Assembly: GCA_964589825.1 (NCBI GenBank)
Contig: CAZPUS010000058.1
Span: forward strand, 1 to 15,131
Source: CAZPUS01 sp964589825
GTDB lineage: Bacteria; Fibrobacterota; Chitinivibrionia; Chitinivibrionales; WJKA01
Direction of reading: 5' to 3'
Length of the DNA stretch: 15,131 nt
Numbering within the stretch: the first letter of the stretch is position 1; each line of letters begins with the position of its first letter. Made by a program: the position numbers and the translations under genes. Of the stretch, positions 1-6,117 are shown one piece after another. Below the pieces are notes generated by a model that was not told where the DNA came from, made no database searches, and worked only from the letters and a program-made list of their open reading frames with translations.

Positions 1-198
1 CTTCATCTCTTTGTAATCGTCATACTTTTTTTCGTAGAGTGCCCGCCACCAGAATCGGAGCATGCTTTTTATGGCGGGTGCTCTTAATTCAGCAGACTGG
101 TCCGCTCCCCCCAAAAACATCGGGGTCAGGACTTCCAATTCCATTTGCTTTTCTTGTGTGTCTACATGGCGCGATACATTGATAGTGCTTTTTGTCAT
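1..198 (-). CDS. cmr1: Cmr1 RAMP protein of type III-B CRISPR complex, N-terminal part (cut by window edge)
   Basis: Reverse-strand reading from the ATG at 198 gives 66 uninterrupted codons that run off the left edge, so only the N-terminus is present. Residues 21-53 carry the Cmr1/RAMP N-terminal signature: a beta strand ending LTPMFLGGADQ, then ELRAPAIKSMLRFWWRAL with the hallmark RFWWR. In this family the segment forms the first ferredoxin-like RAMP fold. Cmr1 is a backbone/tail subunit of the Cmr effector complex, which binds crRNA and target RNA. The start lies 1 bp after the csx1 stop codon, so translation is probably coupled, and it is the fourth gene of the cas6-led operon. The remaining cmr genes (cmr2/cas10 and others) are expected to the left of the window; this is inferred. 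The subunit identification is confident from the motif despite the short fragment. Confidence 0.9.
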   Translation of the reverse strand, partial: MTKSTINVSRHVDTQEKQMELEVLTPMFLGGADQSAELRAPAIKSMLRFWWRALYEKKYDDYKEMK

Positions 199-199
199 A

Positions 200-1531
200 T
201 CACTTCTCACTTTGTTTAATAATATCATGATTTTCGAGTGTGGTAATCACCTCTGCGAACGTATCTTTATAACCTCTCGCTATCGTGTCCAGGTTGTCAA
301 GCCGTTCTCGTTTATCATTGTTAGCCGCGGTCCACGCGTGGTCAAACCCGTTTCTGAGTGCCAACAGGTCCTTACATATGCTGTGTAGTGTTTGTATTAT
401 GCCGATTTTTTCCAGGGTACTGTAATGCGGCTTGAGTTTTTCCGCGATTTCCTTTTTGTCTTCATCGAATTTCCATTCATTGTATTGTACCATATTGATA
501 AAAACATCCGCGTATTTTCTTCCACGCCTTCCATTTTTACTGATCATATTATCGCGATACTTTTCCTTGGCACCCAGCATGCCTATCGATCCCATCAACT
601 CCCGCATAACCGTAAATGCCTGCATAAACAATCGATGTTCGATAAGCATCTCGATGATGGTAAGCTGAAGCCGGAAATAATTGCTGTCATACGTCCCGCT
701 CACCGGTGTATGCTGTGCAATGGGAGCGAATTTTTTATTTACGAGTGAAAGCAGCTCTTTTTCGGTATCGTTTGCGTGTGCCATTTGTTCATTCACCAGC
801 CTGGACGCATTTTCCGTTTTCTGTACCATCATGTTTACATCGACATTTTTCAAGGAATCGGTAAAGTCGTTCAATGCTTTTATAATACGTTCATCCTGCA
901 GTCCCCGGAACATTTCGAGGTTTGTGTCGCTGCTGATACGTGTCATTTTATAAGTGTCGGCCGTATCGTTTACCTGACCAACGGCATCGGCCCATTCGTT
1001 TATTATATAGAATTCCTTCAGATCGATAATGGGTTTATCATCATGATCGAATGCACCGTAATACACCGCTTGCAAATCGATATTCTTTGTTTTCTGCAGA
1101 TATCCCAGCGCAGTGGAGAGTATAATGGAAAAGGCCCGGTAGCCGTGCGTCATGTCAAACCACACCCTGTCACCAGCGTTTACGCAGGAGCTTATGGCGG
1201 TAAACCATTGCTCATAATCCTGTGGTGAAAGGTCTTCGGATATTTCTTTTTCGTGTACCACATGCGCAGGAACCTTTTGCACATCCACTAATTCGCTTTT
1301 CAGGTCTTCCCAGTTTCTAAGTTCTTTTTCTTCATTTTTTCCGGCGTTTATTTTTTTGCACTTTGAAGTAGCTGTCAGAATGATACTCACATTATCGAAA
1401 AAATCCGGCCCCCAATGCTGAATGAGAGCAGACTGTACGAATCGGGTTTCATCGAGTCGTTGCTTGCCTAGTATATACTTTGCGGATGAATAATTCCTTG
1501 CCCCCAGAAAACTCACAAATACTTTCGCCAT
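200..1531 (-). CDS. csx1: Csx1/TM1812-family CARF-HEPN ribonuclease, type III CRISPR ancillary effector
   Basis: 443 aa. The start is the ATG at 1531, preceded by AAAGGA about 9 nt upstream and 5 bp after the csx20 stop. The reading frame stays open back to 1819, but that part is an antisense-type shadow of csx20. The N-terminal half (residues 1-180) is a CARF Rossmann-like domain: MAKVFVSFLG forms the first strand, and the TM1812-type motif FDMTHGYR lies at 125-132. A helical linker follows. The C-terminal domain carries the HEPN ribonuclease motif RNGFDH (R393, H398; R-x4-H), the expected active site of a dimeric RNase. Family members bind cyclic oligoadenylate made by Cas10 and then cleave RNA non-specifically. 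The CARF and HEPN calls rest on visible motifs; the ligand (cA4 or cA6) cannot be read from sequence. The gene is clearly more AT-rich than csx20 and cas6 upstream. Confidence 0.9.
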   Translation of the reverse strand: MAKVFVSFLGARNYSSAKYILGKQRLDETRFVQSALIQHWGPDFFDNVSIILTATSKCKKINAGKNEEKELRNWEDLKSELVDVQKVPAHVVHEKEISEDLSPQDYEQWFTAISSCVNAGDRVWFDMTHGYRAFSIILSTALGYLQKTKNIDLQAVYYGAFDHDDKPIIDLKEFYIINEWADAVGQVNDTADTYKMTRISSDTNLEMFRGLQDERIIKALNDFTDSLKNVDVNMMVQKTENASRLVNEQMAHANDTEKELLSLVNKKFAPIAQHTPVSGTYDSNYFRLQLTIIEMLIEHRLFMQAFTVMRELMGSIGMLGAKEKYRDNMISKNGRRGRKYADVFINMVQYNEWKFDEDKKEIAEKLKPHYSTLEKIGIIQTLHSICKDLLALRNGFDHAWTAANNDKRERLDNLDTIARGYKDTFAEVITTLENHDIIKQSEK

Positions 1532-1536
1532 TGCAC

Positions 1537-1926
1537 TCAATCCTTTCTCGTAAAGATGGTATAGCTGCGGAATCCCGCATGTGTGAACACATGGGTCATT
1601 TCTATGGTATCGCCTTTGGCTACTTCCTTTGCCTGGCGGGTCGTGGTGGCGTATACGGCGCGGCGGTCGTGGGAAATACACCAGGTAACCAGGGCCACCG
1701 TAAGGCCGAATTCCCCCTGTACCAGCACGAGGTCGTTTGCATCGGTATGTGCGTGCAGCCAGTCGATGAACGGCCGGGCATAGGTGCGCAGATCGATGTC
1801 CGCAGGCACCTGGCTCCATTTGCGCTGCAGCTGTCCGGGCAGGGGGAGAAAGTGTCCGACCTGCAGATTGTGCTGCGCGTCCTGTTTCTGCACCGGGGTG
1901 AGCGTGTGCGAAAACAGAAGCGCCAT
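1537..1926 (-). CDS. csx20: Csx20-like small CRISPR-associated protein, candidate cOA-binding/ring-nuclease partner
   Basis: 129 aa. The ATG at 1926 was chosen because MALLFSHTLTP matches the start of the Csx20 family as I recall it, and it has GGAGG 8 nt upstream. Features seen: a hydrophobic first strand with FSH (residues 5-7), LPLPGQLQRKWSQVP (27-41), a strand-loop DLVLVQGEFGLTVAL (65-79) like the Rossmann core of CARF-type proteins, and a C-terminal VYATT...KGDTIEMTHVFTH block. Csx20 is a small protein found only in type III CRISPR neighbourhoods. The Csx15/16/20 group has been linked to cyclic-oligoadenylate binding or degradation, which would make it an off-switch for Csx1. Its position immediately upstream of csx1 (5 bp gap) fits this, but the activity is inferred. 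An in-frame upstream ATG at 1965, overlapping the cas6 stop as TGATG, also has a good ribosome-binding site and would add 13 residues. Confidence 0.78.
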   Translation of the reverse strand: MALLFSHTLTPVQKQDAQHNLQVGHFLPLPGQLQRKWSQVPADIDLRTYARPFIDWLHAHTDANDLVLVQGEFGLTVALVTWCISHDRRAVYATTTRQAKEVAKGDTIEMTHVFTHAGFRSYTIFTRKD

Positions 1927-1985
1927 GGTACAGCCTCCGGTATGTGCGGGTCTCTGCTGTGCCATCAGGCAGCCTCCTGTATGCG
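1922..1985 (-). promoter_or_regulatory. Duplicated translation-initiation region of csx20
   Basis: Two 25-nt copies (1922-1946 and 1961-1985) match at 19 positions and sit exactly 39 bp (13 codons) apart. Each contains CATAC, GGAGGCTG and an ATGGC at the same offset. Both are full ribosome-binding-site/start-codon units in the same frame. The upstream unit overlaps the cas6 stop (TGATG). The downstream one gives the family-like N-terminus. Confidence 0.6.
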
Positions 1986-2891
1986 ATACTGTCCGTAGCC
2001 GAACACGGTGTTTTTCCCTACGCCGAGTATCTCACCTGCCTGCAGCAACGGCAGGATCGAACCGATATTCCCCTGCAGGTGTACCCGGCCGATAATACCG
2101 CTGTAATCGATATGTTTTTTCTGGCGCGTGCTGAAGCGTGCCGCCTCTTTTTTGTGCATACGTGATGAAAAAGAGATCTCCTGCACCGGCTTCAGATACG
2201 GGGACGGGTCGATATCGTGCAGCGGCGGTTCACCGTAGAACGCGTGCAGATTGGTCACCCTGCGCAGCAGGGTGCGTACAAATGCATCACCGTCAAAGTG
2301 CTCCAGTATGGTACCGTTTTTACGTACCACGAGCGGCGTGTAAAAATCGAGTATACGCTCGCCCTCATTCATTTCACCCGGATATACGGACAGCATATCG
2401 GGAGTGATATCGGCCGCCACTTCGTTTTCGGCCACCGGATAGAGCACGGTTTCGTCCCGGTCGCACACTCCATGTACCGAAAAGCGGATTTTTCGTTTAC
2501 CGAGCCCTTTTCGGCCCAGCGTGTTGAGGGTATAAATAAAATAGGGCAGATAGCGTATGCTGTTGCCGATGAGGGTGAGCAGAATTTCGATGGTATCGCC
2601 TTTTTGCTGCGGGACCATGGTAAACGGTCGGGGAATGGCCCGGTATTTATTCAACCGTGCCGAGCCCGGCGCCGGAAAAGTCTCGAACAGGTACGCATAG
2701 GCGCAGGTGTGTTTGAGAAGACATCGGGGGCATTGCTGCTGCGGGGTGGTGCAGACGATACTGCGCAGCGTGGAGCCGAACCCTCCGCGCAGGGTTGCTG
2801 CCAAAAAATGCGATACGGGCCGTTCGTCTTCTAATGAAAGAGTGATGCGAAATTGTTTGTATGGAAGAGTGATCGTACTATCCCTGCTCAT
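1965..2891 (-). CDS. cas6: Cas6 CRISPR repeat-processing endoribonuclease
   Basis: 308 aa from the ATG at 2891, with GGAAAGGG 10-17 nt upstream. A GTG at 3005 extends the frame, but it has no Shine-Dalgarno and the added residues look non-coding. The C-terminus carries the diagnostic RAMP glycine-rich loop GVGKNTVFGYGQYRI (290-304), preceded by IIGRVHLQGNI (266-276) and PLLQAGE. This is the pattern of the Cas6 C-terminal domain family. A Cys cluster (C47, C54, C57, C63) near the N-terminus resembles the zinc-binding insertion seen in this Cas6 group. Cas6 cuts pre-crRNA within repeats to supply crRNAs to the Cmr complex. It is the first gene after the operon promoter at 3097-3126, and its stop codon overlaps a possible csx20 start. 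The catalytic His cannot be assigned confidently; H270, just before LQGN, is in the RAMP core. No array is in the window, so its repeat substrate is unknown. Confidence 0.88.
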   Translation of the reverse strand: MSRDSTITLPYKQFRITLSLEDERPVSHFLAATLRGGFGSTLRSIVCTTPQQQCPRCLLKHTCAYAYLFETFPAPGSARLNKYRAIPRPFTMVPQQKGDTIEILLTLIGNSIRYLPYFIYTLNTLGRKGLGKRKIRFSVHGVCDRDETVLYPVAENEVAADITPDMLSVYPGEMNEGERILDFYTPLVVRKNGTILEHFDGDAFVRTLLRRVTNLHAFYGEPPLHDIDPSPYLKPVQEISFSSRMHKKEAARFSTRQKKHIDYSGIIGRVHLQGNIGSILPLLQAGEILGVGKNTVFGYGQYRIQEAA

Positions 2892-2970
2892 TGCCCGTAA
2901 CCCTTTCCGGCGTATGTTGATACTTGCCCGTTTGTGTGATAATTCCGCATCTGCATTGCCGTGGATGCAT
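2878..2970 (-). CDS. Possible 30-codon leader ORF overlapping the cas6 start
   Basis: Between the cas promoter and cas6, an ATG at 2970 opens a 30-codon frame that ends in TAG at 2880-2878. The stop lies just inside cas6, so the two overlap by 14 bp in different frames. AGGAAGAG precedes the ATG with a spacing of about 7 nt, at least as good as the site for cas6. The predicted peptide has CRC near its start and no recognisable domain. If translated, its terminating ribosomes would be placed at the cas6 start, suggesting translational coupling or a leader-peptide control. It could equally be a chance ORF; no homologue is known to me. Confidence 0.3.
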   Translation of the reverse strand: MHPRQCRCGIITQTGKYQHTPERVTGNEQG

Positions 2971-3096
2971 TGTTGTACTCTTCCTGTTGTGCGCCTGCGA
3001 GCCACCGCTTATTGTAATATAGCGTCCTGTGGTATGTGACACTGCCGTAGATCACAGTTTTTTTGTGTTTTTGTATGCCGTTTGTACTAAGTATGT

Positions 3097-3126
3097 AGTA
3101 TACCCTCTGTGTAGGGGGTTTGTCAA
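3097..3126 (-). promoter_or_regulatory. Sigma70-type promoter of the cas operon
   Basis: On the minus strand, a consensus -35 TTGACA (3126-3121) and a -10 TATACT (3102-3097) are separated by 18 bp. Predicted transcription starts near 3090, giving a leader of about 200 nt before cas6. Both hexamers are at or one base from consensus, so this should be a strong constitutive promoter. No operator is obvious on top of it. Confidence 0.8.
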
Positions 3127-3328
3127 CAAAAATCCGATTTTGGAAAAAATCTTATCCCATTCACTACATATTGAGCAGACGCAAAACCTTTTTTCCGGAA
3201 TTTTTTTATACCATTTCCTGAAAATGCATTTTTGGCAGGCATGTGCGGTTTATCCGGGCGCATCGACGCATGCCTGCGCGTATCCCACCCACCCGGGACC
3301 CGTATCCTGACCGGACATGCGCGAGCTG
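3127..3328. other. Divergent intergenic region with inverted repeats, no gene seen
   Basis: AT-rich stretch between the cas-operon promoter and the sulfotransferase promoter. It holds a 12-bp perfect palindrome AAAATGCATTTT (3221-3232) and a 9-bp inverted repeat GCAGGCATG/CATGCCTGC (3235-3243 and 3269-3277) around a 25-nt loop. Open frames here have no ribosome-binding site or recognisable protein. There are no direct repeats of CRISPR type. The palindromes may be regulator sites or simply secondary structure. Confidence 0.4.
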
Positions 3329-3357
3329 TTGCATTAAACGTTATTTTATTGTATACT
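3329..3357 (+). promoter_or_regulatory. Sigma70-type promoter of the sulfotransferase gene
   Basis: A -35 TTGCAT (3329-3334) and a -10 TATACT (3352-3357) are separated by 17 bp. The start of transcription should lie near 3364, about 45 nt before the coding start. The -10 hexamer is identical to that of the divergent cas promoter. Confidence 0.65.
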
Positions 3358-3408
3358 GAATCAGGAAACCATACCACTTCGCATGCGTAATAATCGTATC
3401 ACGTTCTC

Positions 3409-4284
3409 ATGCTCCATACCCTCTACAGACATATCAATGCCCCGCGCATCCGCCGGTTCATCGAATCACCGATATTCGTGGTCGGTAACGTGCGCTCGGG
3501 TACCACCGCGCTGCGCAATGCGCTTATGCAGCATCCATCCATTCTTATGGCGGACAGGGATGCGCCGTCTCTGCACCTGACAGGACGGCTGTGCGGGGAA
3601 TATCTCGCTCCCTCGCGCCGGGAGTACCTGTGGTCCTCGTGTGCGCTGTCGCAGGAGCAGTTTCGCCGCAGGATGCGTGAATTCGCCTTTGCCGCCGTAT
3701 GGGGCCCCTGGAGACGGTTTTCGCTCAATCCGCTGCATCGCCGCAGAAAAGATTCGCTGTGGCGCCTCGGGGGGGGCGTACGCCGCTGGGGCGCCAAGGC
3801 GTTTCCGGAATCCTATGATATTGATGGAATCTCCTGGCTTATGCCCCGGGCGCTGTGTGTCTACATCGTACGAAACGGGATAGAGGTGGTGCATTCGATG
3901 GGACGGTTTCCCTCGTTCAGCCACATGTCAATGCGGCAGCGCTGCACGATATGGGCGGACCGGGTACACGCGTACCGTTTTCTAATGGATCGTGACGATG
4001 CGTTGTGTATACGCCATGAGAAGTTCGTGCACGATCCGCATGAGGTGCTGCAGCCCGTATGGAAGGCGGCGGGGCTTTCCCCGCATCCGGCGCCGGGCGA
4101 GTATGCCGCACGTCATATTGTGCATCCCCTGCAAAGCGAAGAAACACACGAAGGGCCGGTAAAAGAGGCGCTTACAGACCGAAACAGGGTCTGGGAGGAA
4201 TGGAGCCCGCAGCAGCGGCAGGTATTCAGAGATGTGTGTGCAGAGCCGATGCAATCGCTGGGCTATACCATACCTGGTAATTAA
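3409..4284 (+). CDS. Sulfotransferase-family protein
   Basis: 291 aa; the ATG at 3409 is the first in frame after a stop but has no clear Shine-Dalgarno. Residues 22-36 (IFVVGNVRSGTTALR) match the 5'-phosphosulfate-binding loop of PAPS-dependent sulfotransferases. VYIVRNGIEVVHSM (151-164) matches the 3'-phosphate-binding strand-loop-helix, where the usual RDPR-like motif reads RNGI. IRHEKFVHDP (201-210) and the terminal LGY also fit the family. The reaction would be transfer of sulfate from PAPS to a hydroxyl or amine of a carbohydrate, lipid or small molecule; the substrate cannot be told. A basic patch (residues 86-125) is unusual and may bind an acidic partner. The gene has its own promoter and no operon partner. 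It converges on coaX with a 64-bp gap in which no terminator is evident. Confidence 0.8.
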   Translation: MLHTLYRHINAPRIRRFIESPIFVVGNVRSGTTALRNALMQHPSILMADRDAPSLHLTGRLCGEYLAPSRREYLWSSCALSQEQFRRRMREFAFAAVWGPWRRFSLNPLHRRRKDSLWRLGGGVRRWGAKAFPESYDIDGISWLMPRALCVYIVRNGIEVVHSMGRFPSFSHMSMRQRCTIWADRVHAYRFLMDRDDALCIRHEKFVHDPHEVLQPVWKAAGLSPHPAPGEYAARHIVHPLQSEETHEGPVKEALTDRNRVWEEWSPQQRQVFRDVCAEPMQSLGYTIPGN

Positions 4285-4348
4285 GCCGGGAGAGAGGGTG
4301 TGGCGGTGAACGGCCCGAACGCTGTTGCACACACTTGTATGCGGTATT

Positions 4349-5128
4349 TCATGTGGTGCGGTCTGTAGATGCGAGGGAGAACAGCGCCGTGCCGATAAGC
4401 GTCATATCCGGGATATGAGTAAAAGGAAACGAGACCATCTCCGCAATGCAGGGCCAGCCGCCGCCGCACGTACAAACCCGCACATCGGGAAATCGCTTTC
4501 GGGCACGGGCGACAACCCGCTCCAGAGCCCCGACCACGGCATGTGTGACACCTGCGGCTATGGATTCACGGCTGGAGTGTCCGAACAACCGGTCTGAGAG
4601 GAGACCTTCATCCACATGGGGCAGCCGTGCGGTATCGCGGCAAAGACTGCGGTGCATACATGCGATGCCGGGCATAATGGTACCCCCCCTGAATACCCCG
4701 TGCGCATCGAGCATATTCGTGGTAACGGCAGTACCCGCATCAATAACGAGCAGCTCCTGCTGTGGAAAGTGTGCGTGTGCATAGAGCAGGTCGGCATAGC
4801 GATCGGCACCAAGTGTGTACGGATCGTCATAGTCAATCCGGATGCCGCATAAAGGAGAATACCCGACCCGCTGGACATGTTCGATACCGGGAATCGTCAG
4901 CAACTCGCTGCCGGGTGTGTCGTCCTCGGGTCGCACGCTGCACACGGTGACCGTGGCATCGAACCCGTCTGCGTAACTGCGCTGCAAACGGGCTACCAGT
5001 TCACGCACGCGGGAGAGATCGCTCTGTGCTCCCAGGTCCACACGCTGCAGGCATGTCCTGTTCGCGACATCGACATAGCCACCCGACACGTTTGTGTTTC
5101 CCAGGTTAAGGGCTATGGTACCGCTCAT
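4349..5128 (-). CDS. coaX: Type III pantothenate kinase
   Basis: 259 aa, of normal length for CoaX. The ATG at 5128 overlaps the birA stop by 4 bp (ATGA) and has GGAG 8 nt upstream. The enzyme phosphorylates pantothenate with ATP, the first step of coenzyme A synthesis. Seen in sequence: the N-terminal phosphate-binding loop NLGNTN (8-13), TLGADRYADLL (105-115), LLVIDAGTAVT (126-136), GGTIMPG (148-154) and a late IGTALF, all in family order for the ASKHA fold. One oddity is that the family's first acidic residue (D in D-x-G-N-T) is Asn8 here, while the other two active-site Asp (D109, D130) are kept. Pairing with birA is common in bacteria, and some species fuse the two. The family call is firm; the effect of D-to-N on activity is unknown. 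Confidence 0.93.
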   Translation of the reverse strand: MSGTIALNLGNTNVSGGYVDVANRTCLQRVDLGAQSDLSRVRELVARLQRSYADGFDATVTVCSVRPEDDTPGSELLTIPGIEHVQRVGYSPLCGIRIDYDDPYTLGADRYADLLYAHAHFPQQELLVIDAGTAVTTNMLDAHGVFRGGTIMPGIACMHRSLCRDTARLPHVDEGLLSDRLFGHSSRESIAAGVTHAVVGALERVVARARKRFPDVRVCTCGGGWPCIAEMVSFPFTHIPDMTLIGTALFSLASTDRTT

Positions 5129-5871
5129 GGGGTGTACTCCGCAGTAGAGGTTGTTGTCGGAGCGTTGCAAAAACGCAACGTGCCGCCAGAAAACGCCCGG
5201 GTGCGTGCGGCTGTTTTGAGAAGGGCGCGTCCCTTGCTGTCCACACCTCTGAATTCTCCCTGGATTTCTTCGATGCGAACCGCCTCCCCCACTCCGCGAA
5301 GCCGCGCTGAATAGCGCTCATGCGCCTGTGAAACTGCGACACTGCAGTAGTCGCAAAAGCGCGTAAGTATTTCGTTGTAAAGTGTCTCGATATGATACAA
5401 ACGACCTGTTTCACAAAAGAGCGAGGTCGCGACCGAACGCAACTGCAAAGGCAATTGTTGCGTGGTTGTGGTGATATTTACCCCGAATCCGGCCGCAATA
5501 TATTTGCGTTTACCGGATGAGAGCGTGTGCAGAAGAATACCGCATATTTTTTTCCCTTCGCATTCGATGTCGTTTGGCCATTTGATATGCAGGGAGCGAC
5601 GGCTGCATCTGGCTGACAGCGCATCGTATGTCGCCAGTGTCAGTGCACGGTTGTAAAAAAAGGGGTCATCGAGCCAGGCAAGCAGCAGGGTCGCCCAGAT
5701 ACCGGTGGCGGTGTCCGACACAAAACACTTTCCCTGTCGCCCTTTGCCCTTGAGTTGTCGTCCCGCACGTATGGCGAGAGCACCCCCGGGTGGCGGAAAA
5801 AGGCCCGCCCGTGCCGCCCAGTCGTGGGTGGAATCAACCTCGGAAAGAAAAATGCGCTGTACGATTTTCAT
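5125..5871 (-). CDS. birA: Biotin--[acetyl-CoA-carboxylase] ligase, single-function type without HTH domain
   Basis: 248 aa from the ATG at 5871, which has only a weak AGG about 10 nt upstream. It makes biotinyl-AMP and attaches biotin to the biotin-carrier protein of acyl-CoA carboxylases. Motifs in order: EVDSTHD (11-17, usually STN), the biotinyl-AMP loop GRQLKGKGRQGK (37-48, usually GRGRxGR), LHIKWPNDIE (94-103), KKICGILL (107-114) and AAGFGVNI (126-133). A C-terminal SH3-like domain follows, with FRGVDSKGRALL (207-218). There is no N-terminal winged helix, so it is not expected to repress biotin genes. It overlaps coaX by 4 bp, and the two form a short operon for cofactor metabolism. The STH and GKGR variants are conservative departures. 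Family assignment is certain. Confidence 0.95.
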   Translation of the reverse strand: MKIVQRIFLSEVDSTHDWAARAGLFPPPGGALAIRAGRQLKGKGRQGKCFVSDTATGIWATLLLAWLDDPFFYNRALTLATYDALSARCSRRSLHIKWPNDIECEGKKICGILLHTLSSGKRKYIAAGFGVNITTTTQQLPLQLRSVATSLFCETGRLYHIETLYNEILTRFCDYCSVAVSQAHERYSARLRGVGEAVRIEEIQGEFRGVDSKGRALLKTAARTRAFSGGTLRFCNAPTTTSTAEYTP

Positions 5872-5969
5872 ATACAGGAACCTGATATCGCGTCAGACGT
5901 GCACGATTTCGCATACTGCGCGCACAGAATATATTTTTATACGTTTTCTTTTTGTAAAAATAGTTTTAT

Positions 5970-5996
5970 CCTGAATTCGCGGATACCTGAATTCGC
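5970..5996. repeat. Tandem 11-bp direct repeats between birA and the radical SAM gene
   Basis: CCTGAATTCGC occurs at 5970-5980 and again at 5986-5996, 16 bp apart start to start, each with an EcoRI-type GAATTC palindrome at its core. They lie in the AT-rich divergent intergenic region 5872-6117. This could be a pair of operator half-sites or a chance duplication. No convincing promoter hexamers were found around it. Confidence 0.45.
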
Positions 5997-6117
5997 CGTT
6001 ATATTACACAGTACGGATTAGAGAGTATTTTTCCCAAAAATAATCACTCCAATTCCGTTCTATCTTACTACCCCGCCGCATACCCGGCTGCACATCATTT
6101 AACAAGGATTTATGTAT

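Noticed and set aside
62..388. 108-aa plus-strand frame at the left edge
   Set aside because: It lies opposite cmr1 and csx1, both of which have diagnostic family motifs on the minus strand.
1532..1819. 96-residue N-terminal extension of the csx1 reading frame
   Set aside because: It lies wholly over csx20 in another frame, has an Arg/Pro/His-rich shadow composition, and the ATG at 1531 gives the expected CARF N-terminus with a ribosome-binding site.
2892..3005. 38-residue extension of cas6 to a GTG at 3005
   Set aside because: No Shine-Dalgarno at the GTG and a low-complexity basic sequence unlike Cas6 N-termini.
3127..3328. Possible CRISPR array or leader next to cas6
   Set aside because: No repeated 25-40 bp unit is present; only short palindromes were found.
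3029..3377. Open frames in the cas/sulfotransferase intergenic region
   Set aside because: No ribosome-binding sites, odd composition, and they overlie two good promoters.
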